Shown in pieces: positions 1-12,084 of a stretch of 64,000 nucleotides of DNA. The notes below the pieces were generated by a model. That model worked only from the letters and a program-made list of their open reading frames with translations. It was not told the origin of the DNA and did not search any database. The stretch covers positions 153,541,714-153,605,713 of the forward strand of contig NC_061115.1 of assembly GCF_002878395.1 (NCBI RefSeq). The letters are read 5' to 3'. Within the stretch, counting starts at the first letter, position 1. Every line of letters starts with the position of its first letter. The translations under genes and the position numbers were made by a program. The stretch comes from Capsicum annuum (Eukaryota; Streptophyta; Magnoliopsida; Solanales; Solanaceae).

Positions 1-1440
1 TTTACATACCTGACTGTCAACCTTCAATACTAGTCCCAAATGGACTTCCCGTCTTTTCGGATTACTTATCTACAATGAACATATATATAGCAATCTAGTA
101 TTAGCAACCAAACATCATAATTCAATTATTTGAATTCACCAAACTAGTGGTTAAGTAGTAAGCCTTAATTACACCATAAAAGGTGTCACTTTAACCCTCT
201 TATACTCCAATTACATTCACATGTCATGCATATTCATACAACATCCTCCAATATCAAGCTTGGATTCATTTATCCTTCCAACCAATCCATTAAACCAAAT
301 TGAGCCATAGACATAAATAATCATCAATTCAATAGTATATCACCATATCCACCTTCCATAACTCAATTACCATATCCACCTTACACAATTCAATACAACC
401 AATCCATGCAAAATAGTCCATAACCTTATTTCCATCACCTTTCAATAACAACCAATACATATAATCCTATATCACACATATACATATGGAAAAGAACAAA
501 GGTAAACAATATTCATACCTTAGAATTCACCTCTTGATTATACAATCCTGTTTGCACAAATAATAGGTGTCGTTCAAAGCTCTCAAGATGACAAACGTAG
601 TTATTAGATTACTTTGAAATTTTTACAATTGAATCAAAAGTAATTTAAAGGTCAAATTTGGCTAGGGTTTGTTATTTCTCAATGATTGATGATGAAAATC
701 AGTTTTTGAACTCATATACATGTATATATACACATATTCCCATCCATAATATAATAGAAAATGACCAAAATGCCTTTAAAATTTAAATAATATCAAATCT
801 GTCCTTTGGTGGACTATTTTGATAAGCTAAAGTAGATTGACCATAACACTTTGCTTCGATATCGAATTTGGGTGAAATTTGTATTGTTGGAAGTATAATT
901 CAAAGGGATTTCATTTCATATAAAGTAGGCCACCCAGTTGGTCCTGTACAAGGAGTTATGGTCTTTGAAGTTGACCCTAAAAAACTGTTTTGATAGGATG
1001 AAGTAAAACGAGTATAACTACTTACTCATACGTTGGATTTGTATGAAACCAATTGTATTGGAAAGAAGACTCAAAGATATTTCTTTTCATAGGTCGCAGC
1101 TCTCCCAGTTCATTATGTTAAGGGAGTTATGATGGTTTGAAGTTGACCCAAAAATTTAGCTAGCCTCAGTAGTTTGTGTGCAGGAAATTTTCCTGCACAT
1201 TTACTATTCCCAAATATCCCAGCCACCGTTTTATAGTTTCGAACGTGCTCGATTATATCCAAAACCTATCCATTTTTGAAAATCTTTATATCATTGGAAA
1301 GCTTATTCAATAACCTTCGCATGGAACCATCGACGAGCAAATTCTGGTATAAATAAAATAAAAAAATTAATTCTATATAAATAAGACCAATACACGTACT
1401 TGAATACTCCAATACACGTACTTGAATACGGGGTATTACA
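1..1440 (-). mobile_element. Reverse-oriented gypsy LTR fragment, copy 1
   Basis: Read on the minus strand, this begins at 1440 with TGTAATACCCCG, the LTR start type used by several elements in the window, and runs off the window at base 1. It is a near-copy of 8431-9898. It carries the U3-type phrase 'gggtcaacttcaaa' followed by 'cataactcc', also present in the forward LTR at 5342-7805, so the two LTR types belong to one broad lineage. A short direct repeat (cacgtacttgaatac, twice) lies at 1392-1431. I see no coding sequence. The assignment as an LTR rests on terminus and shared U3 motifs; no PBS or PPT adjoins it. Confidence 0.65.
341..405. repeat. 26-27 bp tandem repeat, 2 units
   Basis: Units beginning 'catatccacctt' occur twice here. 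The homologous place in the second copy of this segment (8773-8842) has three units, so the repeat changed copy number after the segment was duplicated. Confidence 0.7.
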
Positions 1441-1603
1441 ATATGCATATCAATACTTATGTATATGATAGACATATACATAACTGCTGGTACGTATTTG
1501 AAATATAATGATATGTATAGTTCATATACACCACAGACTTTGTGTATTGTGTTTTAATAGTTTCTGTAGGAATTGTTTGATTTAGTTATACCAATATACA
1601 TAT
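1441..1603. repeat. Duplicated low-copy flank, copy 1
   Basis: These 163 bases flank the 5' terminus of the reversed LTR and match 9899-10061 with about four differences and no indel that I can see. At 1603/1604 the match stops abruptly and forward LTR sequence homologous to 6511 onward begins. At the other copy (10061/10062) the flank continues towards a Ulp1 exon, so that copy is probably the original. Confidence 0.8.
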
Positions 1604-2895
1604 CCCCATTGGAAATTGTGTTTTTTGAGAAAGTGTGTGTTATAAGCACGTTGATGTTGAATATTTGAGTTTTTTGAATGATTTGACCTTTTGGTCGTGA
1701 ATGAGTTATTTTGAACTCGACTGTGAAAGAAATCCACATTTTTCTTGATTATGATAAAGGGGTAGCAAATTGGCTCCCGATGAAAATTGTTGAAGTGTTT
1801 ATTGTGGATTTTCTTTAATGAGAGTCTGAGGCTGATTTAAATTTCTGAGCTAAGTATGAGAGTAATCTTTAGTACTGAGTGGGAGGTATAAAGTGACCTT
1901 ACTTTCTTAGAACTACGTGCCCCCATAGGATGTGAGCCTGAGGCTGATTTATATAGTGATCACTAGTGTTTTTGAATTGATACTGGAAGTCCTACTCCGG
2001 TGGCAAGGATAGGACGGCTCTCACCAACGTGGGTTGTACGTTGGACTCCATGTAGCTCACATGGTTTATATCGATTATAGGATCTCCCAGTGTGTGTGTG
2101 TTTTCTTGTGTCTATGGTGAATAGTGAAGTGATTTGAAAATAGAATTGTGAAAGTTATTCTTTTGAAAGATTTAAATTATATTTACATTATGAGAAGTGA
2201 TATTCTTGATGAACTGAAAGTGATTGACAAATTATATGATGACTCACATGTGTTATTATACTTATTTTATCATCTCATGAATTTGATGATTTAATTCGAG
2301 CTAAGTGAGTCATCTATATCAGCATGTATAATTTTATAAACTATGATGATATTAAGATATTATTTTATATATGCATTGCACCCCCATATGCTCGGTATTT
2401 TTCCATGGTACTGACCCACATATTCGTATGTGGGCTATATTTTCTCGGAATATAGGTACAAGGTATAGTTGTACCTCCAGATCCAGTCAGTTCGTGATAT
2501 CCAGTCAGTAGGTGATGAGTCATTTTAATTCAAGGGCTTGAGTTAGTTATGCAGAGTTTATAATGTTGTATTTTCTTTATCCAGTCGTATTGAGTTGGGG
2601 TAGTCGGGAGTCATGACCCGACTACCAACAGTCAGTACTAGTAGAGGCTTCATAGACAGTCAGTAGAAGTTGATGTATTTTGTTTCAATTTTGGTTGTAA
2701 AGGCAAAATTATAATCCTGTAAAATTCCATTTTTGTATCGATCAGATTCAGAAAAGAGTTAATTTCTGCTGATTTGTATGGATTTGTATTTTTATTCAGT
2801 TGCTTATGAGTTATGCCAGTAGAAGGGTTACCTTGGGTTCACTTGTGACCTTAAGCTCCGTGTGACATCTTGGGACCCAATTTCGCGGCGTTACA
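1604..2895 (+). mobile_element. Truncated 5' LTR, gypsy element A
   Basis: This matches 6511-7805 of the full LTR downstream at roughly 95% by eye, and ends in ..GCGTTACA at 2895 just before a primer binding site. About 1.17 kb of its 5' part (equivalent of 5342-6510) is missing and is replaced by the duplicated flank at 1441-1603. The loss removes U3, so this copy is not expected to drive transcription of the element. No coding sequence is seen. Confidence 0.85.
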
Positions 2896-2899
2896 AACT

Positions 2900-2911
2900 T
2901 GGTATCAGAGC
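2900..2911 (+). promoter_or_regulatory. Primer binding site (initiator tRNA-Met), element A
   Basis: TGGTATCAGAGC lies four bases after the LTR end, complementary to the 3' end of plant initiator tRNA-Met. It fixes the orientation of element A and the LTR boundary. Confidence 0.9.
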
Positions 2912-3596
2912 ACAGAGTTCAAGTGTCCTAGGGTGACTATAAAGTCGTCTAGTAGATTCTTGCGAAACGGTACGGAGACGTCTGTACTTTTCTTCGAGAG
3001 GCTACAGGGCATTTAGGAAATGTTTTCCTTATTTCAAGTCTAAGATCGTGCTATAAAAAGGTTCTTCAAGAAGCTTATATAGATTCTCATCTTTCTCTAT
3101 TCTGGCCAACTTTGTCTTATTTTCAAGGTATCAGAAATAGTTAAGCTTAATTCTCCGTAGATAGTTATGGGATTGGAAGAGAGCTAGAAAGTATCCTGTC
3201 AGTGCTTTTTGAGTTCCAAAGATTAAAGTACTTTATTCATGTTCATAAAAGTCGTGAACTAAGCCTAGGTTAGATGTGCTTTCAGATTCCTCCTCAGAAT
3301 CTACAATGTTAATCTATACTTCTCCCTCTATGTATTATTTTTGAGATAACATGATTCGCAAGCTCCATTTCTTCCCCAGATAATGCTTCTATATTCTCTA
3401 GAAGAAATTTCAAAAGTTACACAAAGGGCTTGAGAGGAGCTCTCCAGTGTGTTAAGTTCCTTAAGTTGAAAGTTATGCCCTCATTCTTATGAGTTATTTA
3501 ATTAAGACAAAGTAAGGTTTATTCTTAGATCGTTGAATGTTGTGTGTCAATTTTCTATCTCTTGAATTATGTAATCTTATTATCATTATGTTTGTG

Positions 3597-3738
3597 AAAA
3601 ATCAAAGTCTAGTGAATCCGTGTGGGGCCTATTTCGATTCACTAGCATAGTTACTTTGTTATTCATATAACTTTCTTGATCAAAACACAAAATCAAAGTC
3701 TAGTGAAGCCGTGTGAGGCCTATTTCGATCCACTAGCA
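3597..3738 (+). repeat. Direct repeat pair of ~50 bp in element A
   Basis: Two units (3597-3647 and 3689-3738), each beginning 'aaaatcaaagtctagtgaa' and ending 'cactagca', are spaced by about 41 bp and differ at only a few bases. No function is evident. Confidence 0.8.
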
Positions 3739-5327
3739 ACTTGTAGTTCATCTTGTTCCTTGTGCTGGCTGAAAATATGAGATGTGGAGGTATAGTAGTA
3801 AGAATGATGATAAGTGTGATTTGTTGAGCATAAGTATAGCGAAATCCCTTTTTGCATACAATAGGGCTAATAGGAAGTGATATAGTTTGTTCGAGGTGTG
3901 AAACGGGTGTTGACGGTATTTGTATGACAGAGAGTATAGGTTAGTGATGGAAGTACTCAGTGGGTAAGTGTTGTTAATATAAGCGCTCTCCAAATTGAAA
4001 GAGGAAGTTAAGTTAAGATGTAGAGAGCTATGAACTAAGTTAAGTTGTGTATGAAGGATAGATAGTAGTGACGGGTGAAAGAAAGATGTGTTAATGGATT
4101 GTGAATAAGATAAACTATATGATTATGACCAATTATTATTGTTATGAAGTTTAAATGGGCTAGCATTTGTTGAGGATTGTTTTATAGTTTCTAAGTGGAA
4201 AGAAAATTTTTAAGTTATATTGTGTGCTAAAAGTTAAGTTTGAATGATTGGTGATCGTGAAGGTGACTGTGACGATTTCTTGATTAATGGTATTAGTTGT
4301 TAGGAAGTGATCTAATAGGCTTGAATAGTGGATATAAGAGCCTAAGTTTGGTTGATTTATAATTAAGTTTGATGTTGTGTTTATGATGAGAAAGTTCACC
4401 CAAGATATTATGGGACTGCTTTAATTTCGAGGATTAGTGTATGACTGTAATGGTTGAGCTTCCTAGATGTGATTTTGATTCTTATGGTTTAGAAATATAA
4501 GTTTACAAGCGTGATTTTAATAAGCGATGACAGAGGTAGTGTGGTCCGTTAAGGATGAGAAAAATTTGAGTTGAGCATTAGACTCTAAGATTGAAATTCT
4601 AAAGTTGAGCTGAAAGCATTGAAGCTCTAGATGGTGTATGCTTATTTTGAGCTAAGTGGTAATGTGAAGTAAGATTGAGATTAAGCTTTCATGTATATTA
4701 TGGTTAGTTGAAGTTTTAAGTGGTTATCTTGAGGGATTGTGGTGTACATGTTTCAGATTCTGGAAGCTAGTTATGCTTCAATTCGTAAACTTCTACTAAA
4801 CGATCTTTATTTTCCAAGTATTCCAGCTCAGTCAATCAGAATCGTATAGTGTACCTTCTCATTTATCATTCATCATGCTATCCAAGGATCTTAGGAATGA
4901 AATTATTTCCATACGGAGCATCTCAGTAGTTACGAGTATACCTCTGTTCGTGCGTCATGCATATGAGCTAATTCATAGGTGCCCCGTGCACAGTCTTAGT
5001 GACCCTGTGAAATAAGTGTTGTAGAGGAACATAGAGTCCCAAGGGGGAGATACCCCGTGACTTCTTAAAGCTTCCGTATTTTAAACACATCCATTTCATG
5101 CTCATGTTCTCATTACGAGCCTCGAATTGGCTATTGTTGGATACGCATTCATACATTCCAGAGTCAATTCAGCTAGATATTTATGCGTCAGATATGCATG
5201 TTCAGTATGAGGACTAGGAAACTGTAATTCAAATCGTGCCGATATGTCTCAGACGTTTGCATCCCTTAAAAAGGTCAGTTGATCAGTGCTTTTATCCTAT
5301 CAAGCGACATTCGAGGATGAATGTTTC

Positions 5328-5341
5328 CAAGGGGGAGATAA
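5328..5341 (+). promoter_or_regulatory. Polypurine tract, element A
   Basis: CAAGGGGGAGATAA immediately precedes the 3' LTR start (TGTAATACCTC at 5342). This is the expected place for plus-strand priming. Confidence 0.85.
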
Positions 5342-5527
5342 TGTAATACCTCAAAAAATTTTCTTCGTAAAGATTTTGTGAGAAACGTATCGAGTTCTAT
5401 GCTTTAGAGCTATCCATAAATTTTTTGTGTAGTATTTCTAAGATGTTGACCTACCATTACATAGAGTATCGAATAATCTTTCCAACGATATGTAGATCAT
5501 CAAAAACGGACACTCGAGCGATGAGTT

Positions 5528-5567
5528 ACGACCATTCCGATCGAACTACGACCATTCCGATCGAACT
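5528..5567 (+). repeat. 20-bp perfect tandem repeat in LTR U3
   Basis: ACGACCATTCCGATCGAACT occurs twice head to tail. It lies in the presumed U3 of the LTR. Confidence 0.9.
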
Positions 5568-5628
5568 GTGAACAGTAAAACGTGCAGGAAAAAAGTACTG
5601 AGGCCTGGCATATTTTTGCTCTAATTTT

Positions 5629-5960
5629 AAACGATCATAACTTTTTGTATATAATGATTTGGGTGATCTACTATATATCAACAAAAATCTCTCTGAGTCC
5701 TCTTTCCAATGAAATTGGTTTCATCAAATTTGTCTATCGGAGTAAAAAGTTATGGTCGATCTACTTCAACCTATCAAAAGTGATTTTTTGGGTCAACTTC
5801 AAACAATCATAACTCCTCGTACATAATGAACTGGCTGAGATACTATATATCAACGGAAAGATATGAGAGTCTTCTTTCTAATGAAATTATTTTCATCTAA
5901 TTTGGATATCGAAGTAAAACGTTATGGTTGATCTACTTCAGACTATCAAAACAGTTCACC
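5629..5960 (+). repeat. ~172-bp tandem duplication in LTR U3
   Basis: Units starting 'aaacgatcataact' (5629) and 'aaacaatcataact' (5801) each continue through 'ctactatatatcaac' or 'atactatatatcaac' and a 'gtaaaa-gttatgg-gatctacttca' phrase. Diverged relatives of the unit occur in the reversed LTRs and in the LTR at 59760-59940. Such repeats are common in plant LTR promoters; a regulatory role is inference. Confidence 0.75.
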
Positions 5961-7805
5961 AAAGGACAAATGCGAGAATTATTTGATTTTTAGGGACGTT
6001 TTGGTCATTTTCTCTCACCCAAAATCCGTCCAAACCCTACATTAAGGCCTATTAGAAGCATTATATGTTATGTTTCATCAAATTCGCTCAAAAAGAAAAT
6101 CCTAAGCTCCTACATCCAACTTCAAGAACTTCAGGAACCTCCAAAGTTCATCATTAATTCTGCAAATTTATTCAAGATTCCAAGTTCGTAGTTCAAGAAC
6201 TCGAAGGACCATCATTCAAAGGCACGATTAATATATCAAAAATAAGTATCGATCTAAAGTTCATCATTCAAGGTATGTGGGCTTTTTTCAACAAGAACTC
6301 TCTTTCGTTCTTGTGCCCAAAAGTAATTTTCTTAACAAAGGCATGATTTTTATTTGATTTTTATGAATTTGAAGCATGAACTCATATCTTATGATGATTA
6401 TTATGAAATCTTGATGTTTATGAATTTGAAAGATGAATTTACATGTGTGGTGATATAAAGCATGAATCTTGAACAATATTTATCATGATTTTGATATTTG
6501 GGTCATGAATCCCCATTGGAAATTGTGTTTTTTGAGAAAGTGTGTGTTATAAGCACGTTGATGTTGAATAATTGAGATATTTTGAATGATTTGACCTTTT
6601 GGTCATGAATGAGTTATTTTGAACTTGACTGTGAAAGAAATCCACATTTTTATTAATTATGACAAAGGGGTAGCAAATTGGCTCCCGATGAAAATTATTG
6701 AAGTGTTTATTGTGGATTTTCTTTAATGAGAGCCTGAGGCTGATTTAAATTTCTGAGCTAAGTCTGGGAGTAATCTTTAGCACCGAGTGAGAGGTATAAA
6801 GTGACCTTACTTCCCTAGAACTACGTGCCCCATAGGATGTGAGCCTGAGGCTGATTTACATAGTTATCACTAGTGTTTTTGAATTGATACTGGAAGTCCT
6901 ACTCCGATGGAAAGGATAGGACGGGTCTCACCAACGTGGGTTGTACGTTGGACTCCATGTAGCTCACATGGTTTATATCAGTTATAGGATCTCCCAGTGT
7001 GTGTGTGTTTCCTTGTGTCTATGGTGAAAAATTAAGTGATTTGAAAGTGGAATTGTGAAAGTTATTCTTTCGAAAGATTTAAATGATATTTACATTATGA
7101 GAATTGATATTCTTGATAAACTGAAAGTGATTGACAAATTATATGATGACTCACATGTGTTATTATACTTATTTCATCCTATCATGATTTTGATGATTTA
7201 ATTCAAGTTAAGTGTGTCATCTATATCAGCATGCATAATTTTATAAACTGTGATGATATTAAGATATTTTTTTTTATATATGCATCGCACCCCCCATATG
7301 CTCGGTATTTTTCCATGGTACTGACCCACATATTCGTATGTGGGCTACATTTTCTCGAAATGTAGGTACAAGGTATAGTTATACCTTCAGATCCAGTCAG
7401 TTTGTGGTATCCAGTCAGCAAGTGATGAGTCCTTTTGATTCAAGGGCTTGGGTTAGTTATACAGAGTTTATAATGTTGTATTTTCTTTATTCAATCGTAT
7501 TGAGTTGAGGTAGTCGGGAGTCATGACCCGGCTACCTACAGTCAGTACTAGTAGAGGCTTCATAGACAGTCAGTAGAAGTTGATGTATTTTGTTTCAATT
7601 TTGGTTGTAAAGGCAGAATTGTAATCCTGTAAAATTCTATTTTTGTATCAATCAGATTCAGAAAAGAGTTAATTTCTGCTGATTTGTATGGATTTGTATT
7701 TTTATTCAGTTGCATATGAGTTATGCCAGTAGAAGTGTTAGCTTGGGGTCACTTGTGACCTTAAACACCGTGTGACGTCTCGGGACCCGATTTTGGGGCG
7801 TTACA

Positions 7806-9898
7806 TATATTGTGACCATTAGGCTGCCTTCAGTACATATCAACTGGGATCGACCCATGATAGGCTCATGCCCCTGGGATACCACCCATAAACACATAAA
7901 TAGGGATCGACCTATGATAGGCTTATGCCCCTGGGATACCACCCGATAAGAGAGAACTTCCATCACTTAGTTCAATTAATCTTTGAGATTGTTATTTCGG
8001 TCGCCACCATATTTTTGATACTTTGAAACAATGATACATCAATAAGAGACATATAAATAGACCATCAATGCAATAACAATGAAGTAAGAACTCATTGGCA
8101 CATCAATGAAGTATTTTTGAGTCATCAATGCCATAACAATGAAGTAGGAACTTATTGGTATATCAATGAAACATTTTGGAGTCATTAATAGCACATGGAT
8201 ATTGTTTGAGTAACCGGATACCTTCTGACATTCATTAGTGCAATAAATATGTAAGATTTGGAAAACAAGTATTGGAATGTTTTGACATCTTGTAGGGTGG
8301 AAACAAGTTCATTGGTAACGCAGGACATCATACAAAACCATTATGGATCACATGTTATTGAATAACTTTAGAAACTTTCTTAATAGAACAATTGTTCACT
8401 TTCATGCCAAAGATATGGTATATAGTATGCTTTACATACCTGACTGTCAACCTTCAATACTAGTCCCAAATGGACTTCCCGTCTTTTTGGATTACTTATC
8501 TACAACGAACATATATATAGCAATCTAGTATTAGCAACCAAACGTCATAATTCAATTATTTGAATTCACCAAACTAGTGGTTAAGTAGTAAGCCTTAATT
8601 ACACCATAAAGGGTGTCACTTTAACCCTCTTATACTCCAATTACATTCACATACCATGCATATTCATACAACATCCTCCAATATCAAGTTTGGATTCATT
8701 TATCCTTCCAACCAATTCATTAAACCAAATTGAGCCATAGACATAAATAATCATCAATTCAATAGTATATCACCATATCCACCTTCCATAACTCAATTAC
8801 CATATCCACCTTTCATAACTCAATTACCATATCCACCTTTCACAATTCAATACAACCAAACCATGCAAAATAGTCCATAACCCTATTTCCATCACCTTTC
8901 AATAACAACCAATACATATAATCCTCTATTACACATATACATATGGAAAAGAACAAAGGCAAACAATATTCATACCTTAGAATTCACCTCTTGATTATAC
9001 AATCCTGTTTGCACAAATAATAGGTGTCGTTCGAAGCTCTCAAGATGACAAACGCAGTTATCAGATTACTTTGGAATTTCTACGGTTGAATCAAAAGTAA
9101 TTTAAAGGTAAAATTTGGCTAAAGTTTGTGCTTTCTCAATGATTGATAATGAAAATCAGTTTTTGAACTCATATACATGTATATATACACATATTCCCGT
9201 CCATAATATAATAGAAAATGACCAAAATGCCTTTAAAATTTAAATAATGTCAAATCTATCCTTTGGTGGACTATTTTGATAAACTAAAGTAGATCGACCA
9301 TCACTCTTTCCTCCGATATCGGATTTGAGTGAAATTTGTATTGTTGGAAGTATAATTCAAAGGGCTTTCATTTCATATAAAGTAGGCCACCCAGTTGGTC
9401 CTGTACAAGGAGTTATGGTCATTTGAAGTTGACCCTAAAAATCTATTTTGATAGGATGAAGTAAAATGAGTATAACCCCTTACTTAGACGTTGGATTTGT
9501 ATGAAACCAATTTCATTGGAAAGAAGACTCAAAGATATTTCTTTTCATAGGTCGCAGCTCTCCCAGTTCATTATATTAAGGGATTTATGATCGTTTGAAG
9601 TTGACCCAAAAATTCGGTTGGCCTCAGTAGTTTGTGTGCACGAAATTTTCCTGCACATTTACTTTTTCCAAATATCCCGGCCACCGTTTTATAGTTTTGA
9701 ACGTGCTCGATTATATCCAAAACCTATTCGTTTTTGAAAATCTTTATATCATTGGAAAGCTTATTCAATAACCTTCGCATGGAACCATCGACGAGCAAAT
9801 TCCAGTATAAATAAAATTAAAAAATTAATTCTATATAAATAAGACCAATACACGTACTTGAATACGCCAATACACGTACTTGAATACGGGGTATTACA
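7806..9898 (-). mobile_element. Reverse-oriented gypsy LTR fragment, copy 2
   Basis: Read on the minus strand it starts at 9898 with TGTAATACCCCG and runs to 7806, where it is cut by element A. Bases 8431-9898 correspond to 1-1440 with a few percent difference. The lower part contains a tandem pair of a 'gggatcgacc-atgatagg-atgcccctgggataccaccc' unit (7847-7944) and a loose ~70-bp repeat around 'catcaatg-cataacaatgaagta' (8064-8190). It has no coding content and no adjoining PBS or PPT, so it is a truncated solo LTR or fragment. Confidence 0.7.
7847..7944. repeat. Tandem pair of ~42-bp units
   Basis: Two units of the 'gggatcgacc..gataccaccc' type, separated by about 15 bp, lie within the reversed LTR. 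They differ by two or three transitions. Confidence 0.8.
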
Positions 9899-10061
9899 AT
9901 ATGCATATCAATACTTATGTATATGATAGACATATACATAACTACTGGTACGTATTTGAAATATAATGATATGTATAGTTCATATACACCACAGACTTTA
10001 TGTATTGTGTTTTTATAGTTTCTGTAGGAATTGTTTGATTTAGTTATACCAATAAACATAT
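9899..10061. repeat. Duplicated low-copy flank, copy 2 (probable original)
   Basis: This is the counterpart of 1441-1603. It continues into the AT-rich stretch that precedes the Ulp1 exon at 10336, so this copy appears to be in its native context. Confidence 0.8.
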
Positions 10062-10335
10062 CAGAAGTTATGTATATATGCTACTGTCATATTCTATTTA
10101 TGACAGAAAGGTCTATGGGATTAAGTTGATTTGGAGTATGCTTTAATTGATTTTTTTGACGCAATATGCACATCATTGTTTTTTCAGTAATATGAGATTT
10201 TTTATTTTTATTTTTAAATATGATTGTTAGTGTGGACAATGTTATGTGTGTTTTTTTCATTAATGTGACTGTGCTTTAGTAGTGCTCAGACTATATACAT
10301 AACATTAAATATGAATGTATATTGTTTGCATGTAG

Positions 10336-10568
10336 GGAACTGTGGAGTGTTTGTTGGTAGGTATGCAGAATACCTAAGAGAAGGAATTGTTGTGTCTTCA
10401 GTAGATTTTAAAGAAGAATATCATCGTATGAGATACGTATCACTTCTTCAAAATTATGGTTTACAAAAAGCGAAGAAATGTTGTGTTAGTGATAATGACG
10501 ATCCTCCAAGACCAAGGATAAAATATGTCCTCATACCTGATGAAATAAGAATAGTTAGCATTGAATAG
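10336..10568 (+). CDS. Ulp1-type cysteine protease, terminal exon
   Basis: An open frame ending in TAG at 10566-10568 encodes about 77 residues that look like the C-terminal end of a C48/Ulp1 SUMO-protease-like domain: the N-C-G-V-F-V motif with the family's catalytic cysteine, then A-E-Y-L, then an R-Y-x-S-L-L segment, then a P-P-R-P tail. Plants carry many such genes, often in or beside Mutator-like transposons. A good acceptor (gcatgtag) at 10328-10335 suggests the exon starts at 10336. I found no upstream exon with the catalytic His and Asp in 9899-10335; that stretch is AT-rich and intron-like, and the reversed LTR interrupts further upstream. It is most likely the surviving end of a broken gene. 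Domain identity fairly sure, functionality doubtful. Confidence 0.6.
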
Positions 10569-11958
10569 TCTTAAAGATGCTTATGGTGAAGATTTTTTTC
10601 TATCTGTGGGTTTTTTAGGATTTTGGATTATTAAGTTAATTTAGGTGTTTTGTATGTACAAAGTTATTAGAACATATTAACTTATGTTTTTGGATTATTA
10701 GTTAAACTATTTTTCTGCATGATATTGTATGTTGTGCCTATTACTTTTTGTTATAACGTACGTATATGTGTTATAAAAGTTAGTATATGTTAGTCTTATA
10801 GAAATGATAACAATATATACAAAATGTTTATGTAATTATATATATAATTGATTTATGAATATTCTATTTTCAAGCTATTAATCTAATTCAATTATTAGAT
10901 TAGCTTATGCATTTTCATATTTTAACTATTCAATGACATGAAAGCATGAATTCATTACAAAAATGTAAAATCACACCACCATATTTATGTTTCAAAATAA
11001 TGACAATAGCAAATTCAACTTCTTGAACAACTTAAATCAGTATGTTTAGCTACATTGCAACACACATATAGCAAATGCAAAGACAAGAAATTTATATATT
11101 TTATGTATATATTTATACATTGAAGTTAAAAATATCATATACCTACTTTTTTATTATCATAATTATTGTATGATTATCAATACATAAGTATATTCGTTGA
11201 TGAATAACAAATTCATATAACAATACAAATGAGCAGTCATAATTTCAACATATTTCTTGTCATATACATAGAATTACAATGTATATCTTGTCATATACAT
11301 AGAATGATTATGTATAAGTAGTCATATACATAGAATTACTATGTATATATAGTCATGAACATATACTTACAATGTATGTGTAGTCATATACATAGAATGA
11401 CAATGTATATGTATTCACATACATAAAGATTGAAATTGTACCTAACAACATTGTACTGATAAACTTAGAATATATAATAGTTATATAAGAATTTCATAAG
11501 ACTATCTGATAGGTTGAATCAGATAAGACTAATACATAAACTTTCATATACAAAGTATAGGACTTCAATTCATTGAAGTTATGTATAAGACTGAATATCC
11601 AAACTATTTGTCAACATGTACATTGAAGTAATGCATCGCAATTATATATTGTTACATGTATGTATAACACATGTACATACATACCTACTTGAAAAAGAAA
11701 CTAAGAAACAAAACACTTTAATTTACATAGATTTGCGGTAAAAGACACCAATTAATTAAAGAATAACGTAATAGAACATTAGCGATTTACACTTTGAAAT
11801 AAAATTAAAATAACAAAAATAATGAAACGGTAAACCGGATAAAAATGATATTCAACTGTTTGCAGCAAAAAATAACTAAAACAGTTCAAAAACGAAATAC
11901 AAATAATTACTAAATGATAAACTTGTGGATAAAAATTGTATGTAGAGTCATTGCTAGC
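10569..11958. other. Low-copy AT-rich stretch without a gene
   Basis: I see no coding frame of interest. It includes the minisatellite at 11254-11415 and otherwise looks like intergenic DNA. Confidence 0.6.
11254..11415. repeat. ~32-bp minisatellite, about 5 units
   Basis: Degenerate units of the form 'gtcatatacatagaat-a-aatgtatat' recur about every 32 bases. The unit is partly self-complementary (atatacat and atgtatat). Confidence 0.75.
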
Positions 11959-12024
11959 TTATTTCTCCTTAAGAAAAAAGTTACAAGAATGCCTATTGTG
12001 ACCGGCATGTCCGCATCGTCCATA
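11959..12024 (-). pseudogene. Possible MULE-type zinc knuckle scrap
   Basis: On the minus strand a 21-residue frame ending in TAA at 11959-11961 reads CGRCGHAGHNRHSC near its start. The Cx2Cx4Hx4C spacing and the G-H-N before the last Cys resemble the C-terminal zinc knuckle of Mutator-like (MuDR) transposases. The frame is closed upstream by TAA, so only a scrap remains. With the Ulp1 exon 1.4 kb away it could be debris of one Ulp1-carrying MULE, but the exon and the scrap are on opposite strands and I see no terminal inverted repeats. Could be chance. Confidence 0.35.
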
Positions 12025-12084
12025 TTAATGTATGCTTGATGACAGTGTTTTGCTTGATTATAACATCAGTTTTGTTGATGACAT

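Larger units (their letters stand above)
2896..5341 (+). mobile_element. Internal region of gypsy element A, no gag-pol
   Basis: The 2.45 kb between the LTRs contains PBS and PPT but no recognisable gag zinc knuckle, protease, RT (Y/FxDD), RNase H or integrase motif in any frame. The open stretches inside are short, lie mostly on the minus strand, and look like chance. Near 5000-5060 and 5260-5340 the sequence resembles the 3' untranslated part of the minus-strand element at 60150-60620 (for example 'gggactctatgt' on the opposite strand), which suggests related gypsy elements. It fits a large retrotransposon derivative that depends on another element's proteins, or an internally deleted copy; I cannot separate these. 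Confidence 0.7.
5342..7805 (+). mobile_element. 3' LTR of gypsy element A (2464 bp)
   Basis: It begins TGTAATACC after the PPT and ends GGGGCGTTACA. It is the complete partner of the truncated 5' LTR at 1604-2895. The U3 part holds tandem repeats (5528-5567 and 5629-5960). Downstream begins a fragment of a reversed LTR, so the element inserted there. A target duplication cannot be tested because the 5' side is lost. Confidence 0.88.

Noticed and set aside
3748..5156. Minus-strand frames of 60-81 codons inside element A
   Set aside because: No family motif, no Met context or conservation argument; expected by chance in a non-coding element.
7221..7966. Minus-strand frames of 66 and 81 codons around the LTR end
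   Set aside because: They consist of LTR sequence and a tandem repeat (7847-7944), which explains the internally repeated protein.
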